Assembly (NCBI GenBank): GCA_016790435.1
Contig: JAEUPE010000062.1
Coordinates: 1-42,567, forward strand
Origin: Rubrivivax sp.
Lineage (GTDB): Bacteria; Pseudomonadota; Gammaproteobacteria; Burkholderiales; Burkholderiaceae_C
Direction of reading: 5' to 3'
DNA length: 42,567 nucleotides
Below the pieces are notes generated by a model. The model made no database searches. It saw nothing but the letters and a program-made list of their open reading frames with translations, and was not told the origin of the DNA. The translations under genes and the position numbers were made by a program. This document shows, piece after piece, positions 1-11,182 of the stretch; the stretch's first letter is position 1, and each line of letters opens with the position of its first letter.

Positions 1-757
1 CATCGTCACCGGCGCCGGGCGCGCCTTCTGCGCTGGCGCCGACCTCTCGCAGGGCGGCAAGACCTTCGACTACGAGGCGCGCTCCGGCGAGGCCGGTCGC
101 CCTGCGGTCGGCCAGGCCATCGGCGCCGACGGCCGCATCGCCTGGAGCCACGACGCCGTGCGCGACGGCGGCGGGCGCGTCACGCTGCGCATCTTCAACT
201 GCCTGAAGCCGGTGATCGCGGCGGTGAACGGGCCGGCCGTGGGTATCGGCGCGACGATGCTGCTGCCGATGGACATCCGTCTGGCCAGCGAGGGAGCGCG
301 CTTCGGCTTTGTCTTCGCGCGGCGTGGCATCACGCCCGAGGCCTGCTCGAGCTGGTTCCTGCCACGGCTGGTGGGCATCAGCCGCGCGCTCGAGTGGACG
401 ATGAGCGGCCGCGTCTTCCCGGCCAGCGAGGCGCTGGAGGGTGGCCTCGTGCGCCAGGTGCTGGCGCCCGAGGCGCTGCTGCCGGCGGCGCGCGCCATCG
501 CCCGCGACATCGCCGAGAACACCGCGCCCGTCGCCGTGGCGCTGACGCGCCAGATGATGTGGCGCATGCTCGGCGCGCCGCACCCGATGATGGCGCACCG
601 GGTGGACAGCCGCGGCATCTTCTCCCGTGGCCGCTCGGCCGACGTGCGCGAGGGTGTCACCGCCTTCCTCGAGAAGCGGCCGGCGCAGTTCACCGACCGT
701 GTCACCGAGGCGATGCCCGAGTGGTTCCCGTGGTGGCAGGATCCGCGCTACGAATGA
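1..757 (+). CDS. Enoyl-CoA hydratase/isomerase (crotonase family), 5'-truncated by the window edge
   Basis: The reading frame is open from base 2, so the start codon lies outside the window. The visible part begins in the crotonase oxyanion region (an AFCAGADL motif) and continues into the second oxyanion region (PVIAAVNGPAVGIGATM), the standard signature of the fold that polarises the thioester carbonyl of acyl-CoA substrates. The C-terminal part is long and ends in an aromatic WFPWWQDP tail. Hydration of a 2-enoyl-CoA is the usual reaction, but crotonases vary and nothing here fixes the substrate. Its TGA overlaps the ATG of the next gene (ATGA), so the two are probably translationally coupled. 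The neighbouring thioesterase fits acyl-CoA metabolism. Confidence 0.9.
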   Translation, partial: IVTGAGRAFCAGADLSQGGKTFDYEARSGEAGRPAVGQAIGADGRIAWSHDAVRDGGGRVTLRIFNCLKPVIAAVNGPAVGIGATMLLPMDIRLASEGARFGFVFARRGITPEACSSWFLPRLVGISRALEWTMSGRVFPASEALEGGLVRQVLAPEALLPAARAIARDIAENTAPVAVALTRQMMWRMLGAPHPMMAHRVDSRGIFSRGRSADVREGVTAFLEKRPAQFTDRVTEAMPEWFPWWQDPRYE

Positions 758-1566
758 AGACTGCGACGATGAACCCTGCTGCCCAGACCACGACGGCCAC
801 CGCCTCCAGCGCGGCCACCGGCGCGCCGACCAGCGCGACCGCCAGCGCAACGACCAGCGCCACCGATACCGCGCTTGCCGTTTCCTCCGATGCGGCGCTG
901 CGCCCCACCTCCTTCATCGACAGCGATCACGCCGCGGTGCGCGCCTTCGCGGTCGAGCACGCCTGCGGCGTGACGGCGCGCGAACAGGCCGTGTCGCTGT
1001 ACCTGGCCGTGCGCGACGGCTTCCGCTACGACCCCTACCGCGTCGACCTCACGCCCGCGGGCCTGCGCGCCAGCACCGTGCTGGCCAACGGCTACGGCTG
1101 GTGCGTGCCGAAAGCGGTGCTGCTGGCCGCTGCCTGCCGCGCCGTGGGCATCCCGGCGCGGCTGGGGTATGCCGACGTGCGCAACCACCTCAGCACCGAG
1201 CGCATGCGCGAGGTGATGAAGACCGACCTCTTCATCTGGCACGGCTACACCGACATCCTGATCGAGGGCCGCTGGCTGAAGGCAACACCGGCGTTCAACC
1301 TGCAGCTGTGCGAGCGCTTCGGCCTCGTGCCGCTGGAGTTCGACGGCAGCGGCGATTCGATCTACCACCCCTACGACCGCGCCGGCAACCGGCACATGGA
1401 ATACGTGCACCAGCGCGGCAGCTTCGACGACCTGCCGCTGGCGCAGATGCTGGCCGACTTCGCCGCCCTGTACCCGGGCTGGGGGCCGAACGCCGGGAGT
1501 GCTGGCGAAGGCGGCGCGCTCGCGAAGGCAGACTTCCTGGCCGACGTGGCCAAGGAGGTGTCTTGA
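754..1566 (+). CDS. Transglutaminase-like (cysteine protease fold) family protein
   Basis: A 270-residue protein. Residues 1-45 are Ala/Thr/Ser-rich and look disordered. From about residue 58 the sequence matches the transglutaminase core: Cys117 in a GWCVPKA motif and His163 in a WHGY motif. The third position of the usual Cys-His-Asp triad falls in a WLKATPAFN segment, where Thr178 or Asn182 stands instead of Asp; by-eye alignment cannot settle which is equivalent. Family members act as transglutaminases, peptidases or amidases; the substrate cannot be inferred here. The start at 754 overlaps the upstream stop by four bases; Met6 is an alternative start. The downstream thioesterase gene also overlaps, so all three genes probably form one operon. 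Confidence 0.85.
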   Translation: MKTATMNPAAQTTTATASSAATGAPTSATASATTSATDTALAVSSDAALRPTSFIDSDHAAVRAFAVEHACGVTAREQAVSLYLAVRDGFRYDPYRVDLTPAGLRASTVLANGYGWCVPKAVLLAAACRAVGIPARLGYADVRNHLSTERMREVMKTDLFIWHGYTDILIEGRWLKATPAFNLQLCERFGLVPLEFDGSGDSIYHPYDRAGNRHMEYVHQRGSFDDLPLAQMLADFAALYPGWGPNAGSAGEGGALAKADFLADVAKEVS

Positions 1567-2069
1567 GCGCCGACGCCGGGCCCGAGCAGGCGCTGCCGGC
1601 GCAGGCCGCCGCCGAAGGGGCGGCCGCAGCGGCGGTGGAGGTGCCGGCGGGCTTCCGCCGCTTTCGCTCCACCACCGGCTTCATCGGCGTCAACGGGCCG
1701 CTCTACTTCGTGCACGAAGGGCCGCTCTTCAAGCTCGGCTTCCGCGTCGAGGAGCGGCACTGCAACCCGATGGGCATCTGCCACGGCGGCATGCTCGCCA
1801 CCTTCGCCGACATGCTGATGCCCATCGGCGCCATCACGCTCGTGCCTGAACTGCGCCAGCGCTTCCTTCCCACGGTGAGCCTGCAGGTGGACTTCATCGC
1901 CTCGGCCAAGCTCGGCGACTGGGTCGAGGGCGAGATGCAAGTGCTGCGCACGACGCGCTCGATGGTCTTCGCGCAGGGGCTCGTGACGAGCGGTGGCGCG
2001 ACGGCGATGCGCTGCAGCGGCGTGTTCAAGATCGGGCCAACCTTCGATCGCCAGAAGGCCACGCCGTAA
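1563..2069 (+). CDS. PaaI-type hotdog thioesterase, TTG start
   Basis: A 168-residue hotdog-fold protein of the PaaI/YdiI class, which hydrolyses acyl-CoA thioesters. The key motif is ICHGGMLATFADML near residue 75, the HGG helix with the catalytic acidic residue after it. I chose TTG at 1563 because a strong ribosome-binding sequence (AAGGAGG, 1552-1558) precedes it, it overlaps the upstream stop (TTGA), and no ATG or GTG lies in this frame near the domain start. The N-terminal 25 residues are Ala-rich. It is the last gene of the crotonase/transglutaminase/thioesterase set and converges with the next gene across only 14 bases. Confidence 0.85.
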   Translation: MSADAGPEQALPAQAAAEGAAAAAVEVPAGFRRFRSTTGFIGVNGPLYFVHEGPLFKLGFRVEERHCNPMGICHGGMLATFADMLMPIGAITLVPELRQRFLPTVSLQVDFIASAKLGDWVEGEMQVLRTTRSMVFAQGLVTSGGATAMRCSGVFKIGPTFDRQKATP

Positions 2070-2083
2070 GGCAACCCGCGCCT

Positions 2084-2791
2084 TCAGCGGTCCGGGTCCA
2101 CCTCGGTGCCGAACCACACGACGGCATAGCTCTCCGACAGGCCCACGCCCATGGCGCGCCAGGTCGAGTTCGCCCAGATGCCCTGGTTCATGATCACCCC
2201 GTAGTGCGCCGTGCTGCCGCGCCAGAGGTTGAGCGCGACTTCGGGCGTCATGCGGCCGCTGCCGCCGGCGGAGATCTCGAAACCCGAGCCGCGGTACCGG
2301 CCGCCGGTGATCTCGCCCGGCTTGCTCCACATGCAACGGGCCTGCGCGTGGTCGCTCGTGTAGCAGCAGGGTGTCCAGGGGCCGGCAGCCGACCAGCTGT
2401 GCATGTTGCAGGCCCCGGTGGGCGGGCGCGCCTGCAGGTCGCGCACATGCAGGTCGGCCACGCGGCCGAGCGAGCGCGACAGCGGCACCGGCAGCAGGCC
2501 GTGCCGCGCGCGCTCGGCGTTGAGCATCGCCGCCAGGCGTGTGGCATCGGCTGTCGCGGCCCCGTCGCCGCGAGCCGGGGATGCCGCCACCGGCGCCGTG
2601 CGCGGTGGCAGGGCGGGGGTGGGCTGCGGTTGCGTTTGCTGCTGCGGCTGCGGCTGCTGCGTCGGAGGCTGCGTCCGGGCCTGCGGGGCAGGTGCGCGCA
2701 CCCCCGCAGGGGCTTGCGGGGGCGACTTGCATCCCCACAGCAACATGGCCGCTGCCAGGCACGACACCACGGGTGAGTTGCCGAAGCGCAT
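2084..2791 (-). CDS. CAP-domain (SCP/PR-1-like) lipoprotein
   Basis: A 235-residue protein starting at 2791, where AAGGAGG stands 8 bases upstream. The N-terminus is a lipoprotein signal (hydrophobic stretch then LLWGC, Cys21 as lipidation site). Residues 22-75 are a Pro/Gln-rich linker. Residues 80-235 form a CAP domain: a helix with an LNAERARHGLLP start, a conserved HYGVIMN stretch and a C-terminal strand reading VVWFGTEV. Several Cys residues (CNMH, CCY, RCMW) could form disulfides, consistent with an extracytoplasmic location. CAP proteins of bacteria mostly have no known activity. It is divergent from the next exported protein. Confidence 0.85.
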   Translation of the reverse strand: MRFGNSPVVSCLAAAMLLWGCKSPPQAPAGVRAPAPQARTQPPTQQPQPQQQTQPQPTPALPPRTAPVAASPARGDGAATADATRLAAMLNAERARHGLLPVPLSRSLGRVADLHVRDLQARPPTGACNMHSWSAAGPWTPCCYTSDHAQARCMWSKPGEITGGRYRGSGFEISAGGSGRMTPEVALNLWRGSTAHYGVIMNQGIWANSTWRAMGVGLSESYAVVWFGTEVDPDR

Positions 2792-2914
2792 CAAGTCATC
2801 CTCCTTCAGGTCCCGCGCTGCATCGCGCCGCCTGTGACCGCCAAGTGCGTGATCGATCGTACGGAGACAAGAGCGCTGCGTGCAGGTGGCGATGCGGCTT
2901 CGTCGACGTTTCAG

Positions 2915-2934
2915 GCGGGATTCAGCGGGATTCA
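2915..2934. repeat. Two exact tandem copies of a 10-bp unit
   Basis: The unit GCGGGATTCA occurs at 2915-2924 and again at 2925-2934, between the divergent CAP-lipoprotein and DUF1579-like genes. It may be a regulator half-site pair or simple slippage; nothing further can be said. Confidence 0.6.
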
Positions 2935-2942
2935 GGGCCAGG

Positions 2943-2957
2943 CCAAGGACCTGAAGG
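2943..2957 (+). promoter_or_regulatory. 15-bp upstream element shared with the beta-helix gene (copy 1)
   Basis: CAAGGACCTGAAGGC lies 49 bases before the ATG of the DUF1579-like gene. The identical 15-mer lies at almost the same distance (51 bases) before the GTG of the beta-helix gene at 5507. Same strand, same spacing and the same class of product (secreted) suggest a shared promoter or operator, though the function is inferred only. Confidence 0.4.
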
Positions 2958-3006
2958 CGGCCGGGCCATAGCCTCTCCCGTCGAGATGGATCAAGAGGAG
3001 ACAACC

Positions 3007-3567
3007 ATGACCCGCACGCAGACGAAGCACACCTGGCTGGGCCTGGCCCTGCTGACGGTGGCCCACGCCGCCCTGGCACAAGGCGCGCAGCCTTCCGGGC
3101 CGCCCAAGGAGATGGCCCAGCTCGAGGCCTACAAGGGGTCGTGGGTCTGCCACGGCAATGTCCCCGCAGGCCCGTATGGCCCGGCGCGCAAGACGACGAC
3201 CACGTTGAAATTCGAGGGCGACCTCGACGGCCGCTGGATCTCCGGGCGCATCGCCGACATGCCGTCCAAGGGGAACCCGCAGCCCTTCAAGGGCGTGGCG
3301 CACATGACCTACGACTCCGCGGCCAAGCAGTTCTTCATGCTGTGGGTCGACAACACCGGCGGCCGTGCGACACAGACCGCAAGCGGGTGGGACACCGACA
3401 AGATGGTGTGGCAGGGCGAGGGGTCGATGGACGGCAAGAAGATGACGTCTCGCGACACGTTCACCAGGAAGGGCACCGATCTGCACCACCTCGGCGAGAT
3501 GCAGGCGGAAGGCAAGTGGGTCGTCGTGCAGGACGAGCTCTGCAAGCGCTCGGCGGGCAAGAAGTAG
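3007..3567 (+). CDS. Exported DUF1579-like protein
   Basis: A 186-residue protein with a signal peptide (positively charged start, hydrophobic core, probable cleavage after an HAALA motif near residue 24). The mature part reads like the DUF1579 family: a start around LEAYKGSWVCHG, then alternating beta strands with GRWISGRI, GVAHMTYDSAAKQFFMLWVDNTGG and VWQGEGSMDGKK. The family is a lipocalin-like beta barrel of unknown role. A purine-rich ribosome site (AAGAGGAG) precedes the ATG. It shares an upstream 15-mer with the beta-helix protein at 5507. Function unknown; periplasmic or outer-membrane location is inferred. Confidence 0.75.
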   Translation: MTRTQTKHTWLGLALLTVAHAALAQGAQPSGPPKEMAQLEAYKGSWVCHGNVPAGPYGPARKTTTTLKFEGDLDGRWISGRIADMPSKGNPQPFKGVAHMTYDSAAKQFFMLWVDNTGGRATQTASGWDTDKMVWQGEGSMDGKKMTSRDTFTRKGTDLHHLGEMQAEGKWVVVQDELCKRSAGKK

Positions 3568-3611
3568 GGCCGCGCTCGCCGCATCAGCCAACCGGCGAAA
3601 GGAGGCGAACC

Positions 3612-5307
3612 ATGCGGATCATCTCGTCTTTGCTGATCGTTCTGGCCCTCGCGCACGGCAGCGCCCAGGCCCAGGCCGGGCCGTTCATGGCCAGCGGCAA
3701 CAAGGTCATCAACGCAGAACGTCACCTACGTCGCCTACCGCACGACGAGTGGTGCCGTCGCCACGCTTGCCAAGGCGAACTTCCGCGACGAGACCTCGAA
3801 GAACTGGACCAGCAGCGCGGGCCTGAGCTGCAGCGAAACCGCCAAGGACGAATGGTCGGTCTACCTGGCCTGCGGATCCGGCGCTGGGCAGTCTCAGTTC
3901 ATCGTCAACCTGTACACCAAGACCGTCCGTCAGATGGCAGGCGCGACGACGCTGGCCAGCAGCGCGATCACGGACGCCAAGGACCAGCTCCAGGAAGCGC
4001 GCGTGTCGGGTGACGAGAGAAAGGTGGAGTACCGCCTGCCGCTTTCCAGGGAAGACACGACCAAGGTGATGCTCTGGATCGCCACCGAGATCACCCACGC
4101 CCACACGCCGTATTGCTACAAGGACCGTTACCCCAACCCGGCCTCGCAACCCATGACCTGCAAGCCGGGTTCGCAGCAGGAGACCCTCGGGCTGTGCAGC
4201 AAGGACTGCGCTGCGGGCGAAAAGGGCATCGCCGGTTCTTGCTACAGGAATTGCCCGGCGGGGTTTGCCGACAACGGCTTGTATTGCGGCAAACCGCAAC
4301 CCTACGGCCGCGGTGGTGGTTATGCCGTCTGGGACAAGGCCTTGTGCGAGAGGGACAACCCGCAGGGCTGCGAGCAGGTCGCGGCGCTCTTCTACCCGAA
4401 ATGCAGGCCCGGCTTCCAGGCCGCTGGCAGCAATGTCTGCAGCCCGGCCTGCCCCGCGGGTTGGGAGGACATCGGCGTCTCTTGCAAGAAGGCGAGCACC
4501 GCCAGGCCGATCGTGCCCGTCTCCGAGTGCCCGGCGGGCACGGAGAAGGACGCGACGGGTGCCCTTTGCTATCCCACGTGCAAGAGTGGCTTCAGTGTGG
4601 TCGGGCCCGTCTGCTGGCAGAAGTGTTCCGACACCCGCGTGCCGCTCGAATGCGGCGTCGGCTGCGCCAACAACCGCACCACCTGTGCCGAGGTCACTGC
4701 CAACATGGTGTTGGCGCCGATCAACATGGTCTTGCAGGTCGCCACCCTGGGCATGGAGGGCTTCGGGCGCAGCATTGCCAAGCAGGTGGCCGACCGGGCC
4801 GAGTTCATCGCCAGGGCGAACAACATTCCGCTGGCGCAGGCGAAGGAAATCGCGAACAAGGCGCTGAGGCTGCAGGCCATGGGCCCGGCGTTCCAGCAGA
4901 TCCTGGAAAACCTGGAAAAGGCGGAGGTCGCCCTCACGATCGGTTCGACCTCGAAGGACGTGGCCCTCTTGGCGAAGTCGATCCATGAAGGCCTCGAGGC
5001 CTACGCCGATGCCTACAACCTCTCGTTCAGCGCGGCCACCTCCGGGGACATCGACCGGAAGATCGACGAGGTCTTCGGCGGGCGCTTGGGGCTGGGCACC
5101 CGAACCATCAAGCGTGAGTGGGCGAAGTACCACCTGGTGACGACGCTGCAGGCCGAGAAGTGGGCCTTGACGAGCAAGATCGTCTTGAACAGCGCCAGTG
5201 CCGTGGACTTTCTCGGTCTGCAGGCGGTGGTCGCGGCGTTTGCGCAACCCCCCTGCGTGCAAGCCAACTCGAACCCCTTCCCGAACGTCAGAGTCCTCTA
5301 CAGGTAG
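3612..5307 (+). pseudogene. Exported Cys-rich repeat protein, interrupted by a frameshift near 3717
   Basis: Translation from ATG 3612 (AAGGAGG upstream) gives a clear signal peptide (hydrophobic core ending in SAQAQA) and about 35 codons. From 3718 the protein-like sequence continues in the +1 frame (NVTYVAYRTTSG onward) up to the stop at 5307, while the original frame turns Arg-rich. Removing one base near 3717 rejoins them, giving about 564 residues. The middle holds about seven Cys modules of the form C-x2-G-x(6-10)-C, most followed by x3-C (for example CPAGFADNGLYC, CRPGFQAAGSNVC, CPAGWEDIGVSC). The C-terminal third is helical without Cys. I do not recognise the family. The shift may be a real mutation or a sequencing error; an internal start at 3934 would omit the signal peptide. 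Confidence 0.7.
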
Positions 5308-5440
5308 CCGCCAGTCGACAAGGGCAACGCGCACCAGCCGGGCCGGGCGGAGCGGATGGTCGGGAAGCTTGGCTATGCGGAGGCTTGGCACGCTGCGCCC
5401 CCTCCATCCAGGGTGGGCCCCTCACGCTTCAGCCTTTGCC

Positions 5441-5464
5441 CAAGGACCTGAAGGCACCTTCAGG
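5441..5464 (+). promoter_or_regulatory. Shared upstream element (copy 2), here part of an inverted repeat
   Basis: The 15-mer CAAGGACCTGAAGGC (5441-5455) repeats the element at 2943-2957. Here it runs into a perfect 8-bp inverted repeat, CCTGAAGG-CA-CCTTCAGG (5447-5464), which could be an operator or a leader hairpin before the GTG at 5507. Copy 1 lacks the second arm. Confidence 0.4.
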
Positions 5465-5506
5465 CCCACATTCGCGCCGCGTTCAACCCTTTCGAGGAGA
5501 AGCTTT

Positions 5507-6934
5507 GTGAAGAAGAGACTGATGACACTGGGCGCCGTGTTGGCGCTGTTGATGGGCCTGGGGGCGGCGCAAGCGGCCACCTACACCGTGACCAACAGTT
5601 CCGACAGCGGCCCGGGCTCGCTGCGTGACGCGATCGATCAGGCGAACGCCACCGTGGGCGTGGCCGACACCATCGTCTTCAGCTTCAGCGGCACCATCGT
5701 GCTCGCCTCGAGGCTTCCGTTCATCACCGACGAGCTGACGATCGACGGCGCGGGGCGCAGCATCACGATCAGCGGCGGCGGCGCTGTGCAGGTGATGATC
5801 AACCTAAGCACGCTGACGCTCAACGCGCTGACCATCGCCCATGGGCGATGCGACGGATCTCTTTTTTGTTCGACAGGAGGAGCAGGCGTTTACTCCCAAG
5901 GAGGCACGCTGACCGTCACCAACAGCACGTTCTCGGGCAACACTGCAGACAGTCTTGGCGGCGGCGCCATTCGGGGCATCGGCACGCTGACCATTCGCAA
6001 CAGCACGTTCTCGGGGAACTCGTCGCCGTCGTCTTTCGGTGGTGCGATCGCTGTCGCAGGCAGCCTCACCCAGCTGACGATCACCAACAGCACGTTCGCC
6101 AACAACTCCGGCGATCTTGGCGGCGCCCTGTCCGTCATCGGCGGTGCCGTGGCGACGGTGACGCACAGCACCTTGTCCGGCAATGCCACCTCGCTATCCG
6201 GCCGAGGCAGTGCCATCCACGTGCAAAACGGTGGGTCCTCGCTCAGCCTGGCCAACAACATCGTTGCGGGCGGTGGTGCCAATGGCAACTGCAGCGCTGC
6301 GCCCTTCGGCGGTGTGCCGCCCATCGACCTCGGCGGCAACCTCAGCGACGACGCGACCTGCGGCTTCACGCAAGGCACGAGCGCGAGTAGCACCCTCGCG
6401 CAACTCGGCCCGCTGCAAGACAACGGCGGCCCGACGCTGACGATGCTGCCGCTCACCGGCAGCCCGGCCATCGGGCAGGGGGTGAATCAGCTCGCCATCG
6501 ACGCGGGCCTTGCGACCGACCAGCGCGGCACGGGTTTCGCCCGCATCAGCGGCGCCACGGTAGACCGCGGCGCCGTCGAGGTGCAGGTGCCGGCCGCCTC
6601 GGCGCTGACGGTGTCGCCGGGCACGGTGTCGTTTGGCACGGTGCACCGCTTGAGCCTGCGCTACCAGTTGCTGACGCTGAAGAACAACGGCACCACCGCG
6701 GTGACGTTGAACCCGCTGACGGTGACGCCCGCGCCCGGCACGACGGTCTGGGAATTCACCGCGTTCAGCTTGTGCCCGCGCACGCTGGCCGCGGGCAAGA
6801 GCTGCACGGTGAAGGTGGTGCTGTTCGCCGCCGAACTGGGCGCGCGCGCGGCCACGCTGACGATTCCCAGCAGCGCCAGCGGCAGCCCGCTCACGGTGCC
6901 GCTGAGCGTGACGGTGACGCGCATCGGCAACTGA
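5507..6934 (+). CDS. Exported right-handed parallel beta-helix protein with a choice-of-anchor Q region and C-terminal Ig-like domain
   Basis: A 475-residue protein. The GTG at 5507 has GAGGAG 7 bases upstream and starts a good signal peptide (MKKRL, hydrophobic core, cleavage after GAAQA). Residues 24-250 are a beta-helix: repeated rungs with NSTFSGN and GGAI motifs. These follow the typical first repeat of this family (TVTNSSDSGPGSLRDAI). Residues 285-345 match the choice-of-anchor Q segment (LPLTGSPAIGQG, then DQRGTGFAR and DRGAVEV). Residues 350-475 form an ASPM/SPD-2/Hydin-like Ig domain (VSFGTV, LTLKNNGT, AGKSCTVKV). Such proteins are surface or secreted; binding or polysaccharide-related roles are possible but unproven. 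No PEP-CTERM or sortase tail is present. Confidence 0.85.
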   Translation: MKKRLMTLGAVLALLMGLGAAQAATYTVTNSSDSGPGSLRDAIDQANATVGVADTIVFSFSGTIVLASRLPFITDELTIDGAGRSITISGGGAVQVMINLSTLTLNALTIAHGRCDGSLFCSTGGAGVYSQGGTLTVTNSTFSGNTADSLGGGAIRGIGTLTIRNSTFSGNSSPSSFGGAIAVAGSLTQLTITNSTFANNSGDLGGALSVIGGAVATVTHSTLSGNATSLSGRGSAIHVQNGGSSLSLANNIVAGGGANGNCSAAPFGGVPPIDLGGNLSDDATCGFTQGTSASSTLAQLGPLQDNGGPTLTMLPLTGSPAIGQGVNQLAIDAGLATDQRGTGFARISGATVDRGAVEVQVPAASALTVSPGTVSFGTVHRLSLRYQLLTLKNNGTTAVTLNPLTVTPAPGTTVWEFTAFSLCPRTLAAGKSCTVKVVLFAAELGARAATLTIPSSASGSPLTVPLSVTVTRIGN

Positions 6935-6980
6935 AGCCGCACGGGGGCGAGAGCGGGGCACGCTGTGCCGGCTCACCCCC

Positions 6981-8457
6981 TCACCCCATACTGCCCTCCG
7001 CCCCCTCCGCCCCCTCCGCGCTCCCCGCCAGCGCCGCCTGCGTGGCGTCATCGAAGAGCACGGCCTGGCTGCCGCCTGCGGCCTGCAGCTTCAGGCGCAG
7101 GGCCCGGTCCACCGGCTCGCCGACACAGGCATAGGTGGCGCGCTGGTGCGTGCCGGCCTGCCCGGCCACGACCTCGCCGCTGGCGATGCCGATGGCGATG
7201 CGCAGCGCTGGCTTGCCCTGCGCGGTGCGCTCGGCATTGAGCAACTCGATCATCTCCACCGCGTCGCGCGCCGCACGCGCTGCAGCGGCGGGCGCAGCGG
7301 CCGGATCGGGAAGGGGTTGAGGGGCGCCGAACAGCGCCGTGATCTCCGCGCCCACCATCTGATTGACCACGCCGCCATGCTGGCTGACGGCGTCGAAGAG
7401 CAGCAGGTAGCAGGTGTTCAGCAGATCGAAGGTTTCCTCCGCAGCCTGGGTCCCAGACGGATCGGCCAAGCCCAAAACGCCGCAGGCCAGCACCGTGGCC
7501 GGCAGGCGCCGGCCGCTGTTCTGGAAGCCGCCCAACGCCAGGTCCTGTGCCACCGCGGCGCCGGCAAAGCGCGCCGCCGCTTCGCGCTGCTGCTCGTGCC
7601 TTCGCTTCTTCGCGAGGCTCGCGTCGACGCGCGCCTTCAGCAGCACCGGGTTCACGGGCTTGTGCAGGTAGTCGTCGGCACCGAGCTCGATGCAGCGCGC
7701 CACGTTGGCGGTGCCTTCGAGGGAGCTCGTGACGATGACGGGCAGGTGGCGCCACTGCGGGTGCTCGACGAGCCGCTGCAGCAGCTCGAAGCCGCTCATG
7801 CCCGGCATGTCCAGGTCCAGCAGCATGAGGTCGAAAGGCGCCTCCTCGTGCAGCCGCTGCAGGGCCTGCAGGCCGCCTTCGGCGCTGGCCACCTCGTGCC
7901 CCTGCAGCTCGAGCATGCGCGCCAGCAGCAGCCGGTGCACGCGGTGGTCGTCCACCAGCAGCAGGCGCGCGCGCGGGCTGGCGGGCATCTGCGCCAAGGA
8001 CGCGTTCGCCACGCCGGCCGGCCCCGCACCGGCGGCGGCGCCAGTGGCGACGCCGCGGGTGGCGCTTCCCGCGCTGCCCGCGATGCCGGCGCCGGCCGTG
8101 GCGGTGGCCACCGTGCCGGCCGCGGCCGGCGTCGCCTCGGCCATGAAGCGGTAGCCGCGGCCGGGCACGGTGGCAATGAGCTGCGGCCCGAGCAGCTTGC
8201 GCAGCACCGAGATGTGCACCTGCAGGTTGTTGTCTTCCACCACGAGGCCGGGCCAGACCAGATCGAGCAGCTCGGCCTTGGACACCACGCGCTCGCGCCG
8301 CAGCACCAGCGCCGTCAGCACGTCGAAGGCGCGGCGGCCGAGCGGCGCCGGCTGGCCGTCGGCGAGCAGCAGCCCCTCGGCGCAGCGCAGCTCGAAGCGG
8401 CCGAAGGCGAAGATGTGCGCTGGCGCCGATGCCGAGGTCGCTGCCGCCGCGGCCCGC

Positions 8458-8465
<8 letters not shown>
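6981..8465 (-). CDS. Winged-helix / receiver / degenerate class III cyclase-like regulator
   Basis: A 494-residue protein. Residues 15-110 are an OmpR/CadC-type winged helix ([10 protein letters not shown], then [13 protein letters not shown] and a PGRGYRF end). An Ala/Gly-rich linker runs to 165. Residues 166-285 are an intact receiver: D172/D173, phospho-acceptor D217, S247 and K269. Residues 320-475 resemble the class III adenylyl cyclase domain, but both metal-binding Asp positions are changed (Gly329 and Ala373) and the transition-state Asn is Asp453, so catalysis is unlikely. The ATG overlaps the stop of the upstream hybrid kinase by 8 bases, so the two are coupled and probably form one phosphorelay. 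The C-terminus is a GAE repeat. Confidence 0.85.
6994..7020. repeat. Three 9-bp tandem units encoding a Glu-Gly-Ala repeat
   Basis: CCCTCCGCC at 6994-7002 and 7003-7011, then CCCTCCGCG at 7012-7020. On the minus strand these encode the EGAEGAEG tail of the cyclase-like regulator. The units are in frame, so slippage would change tail length only. Confidence 0.7.
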
Positions 8466-11055
<2,590 letters not shown>

Positions 11056-11182
11056 CGCGGTCGGATCGTACCGCCCGGTGGGGTCGGGCCGCGCCTCGGG
11101 CTTGTGTTTGCACGAATAGGCGACCGGCCGGCGGACGTGTTCAATCGGCCCGAACCCATCATCTAACCCAAGGAGGAGTGCC

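Noticed and set aside
2066-2090. A GTAAGG hexamer after the first thioesterase gene as another ECF promoter
   Set aside because: The base 16 positions later is CGGTCC, not CGACC, and no gene starts suitably downstream.
6957-6969. GGCAC-GCT-GTGCC hairpin between convergent genes as a terminator
   Set aside because: The stem is only 5 bp and has no T-run on either strand.
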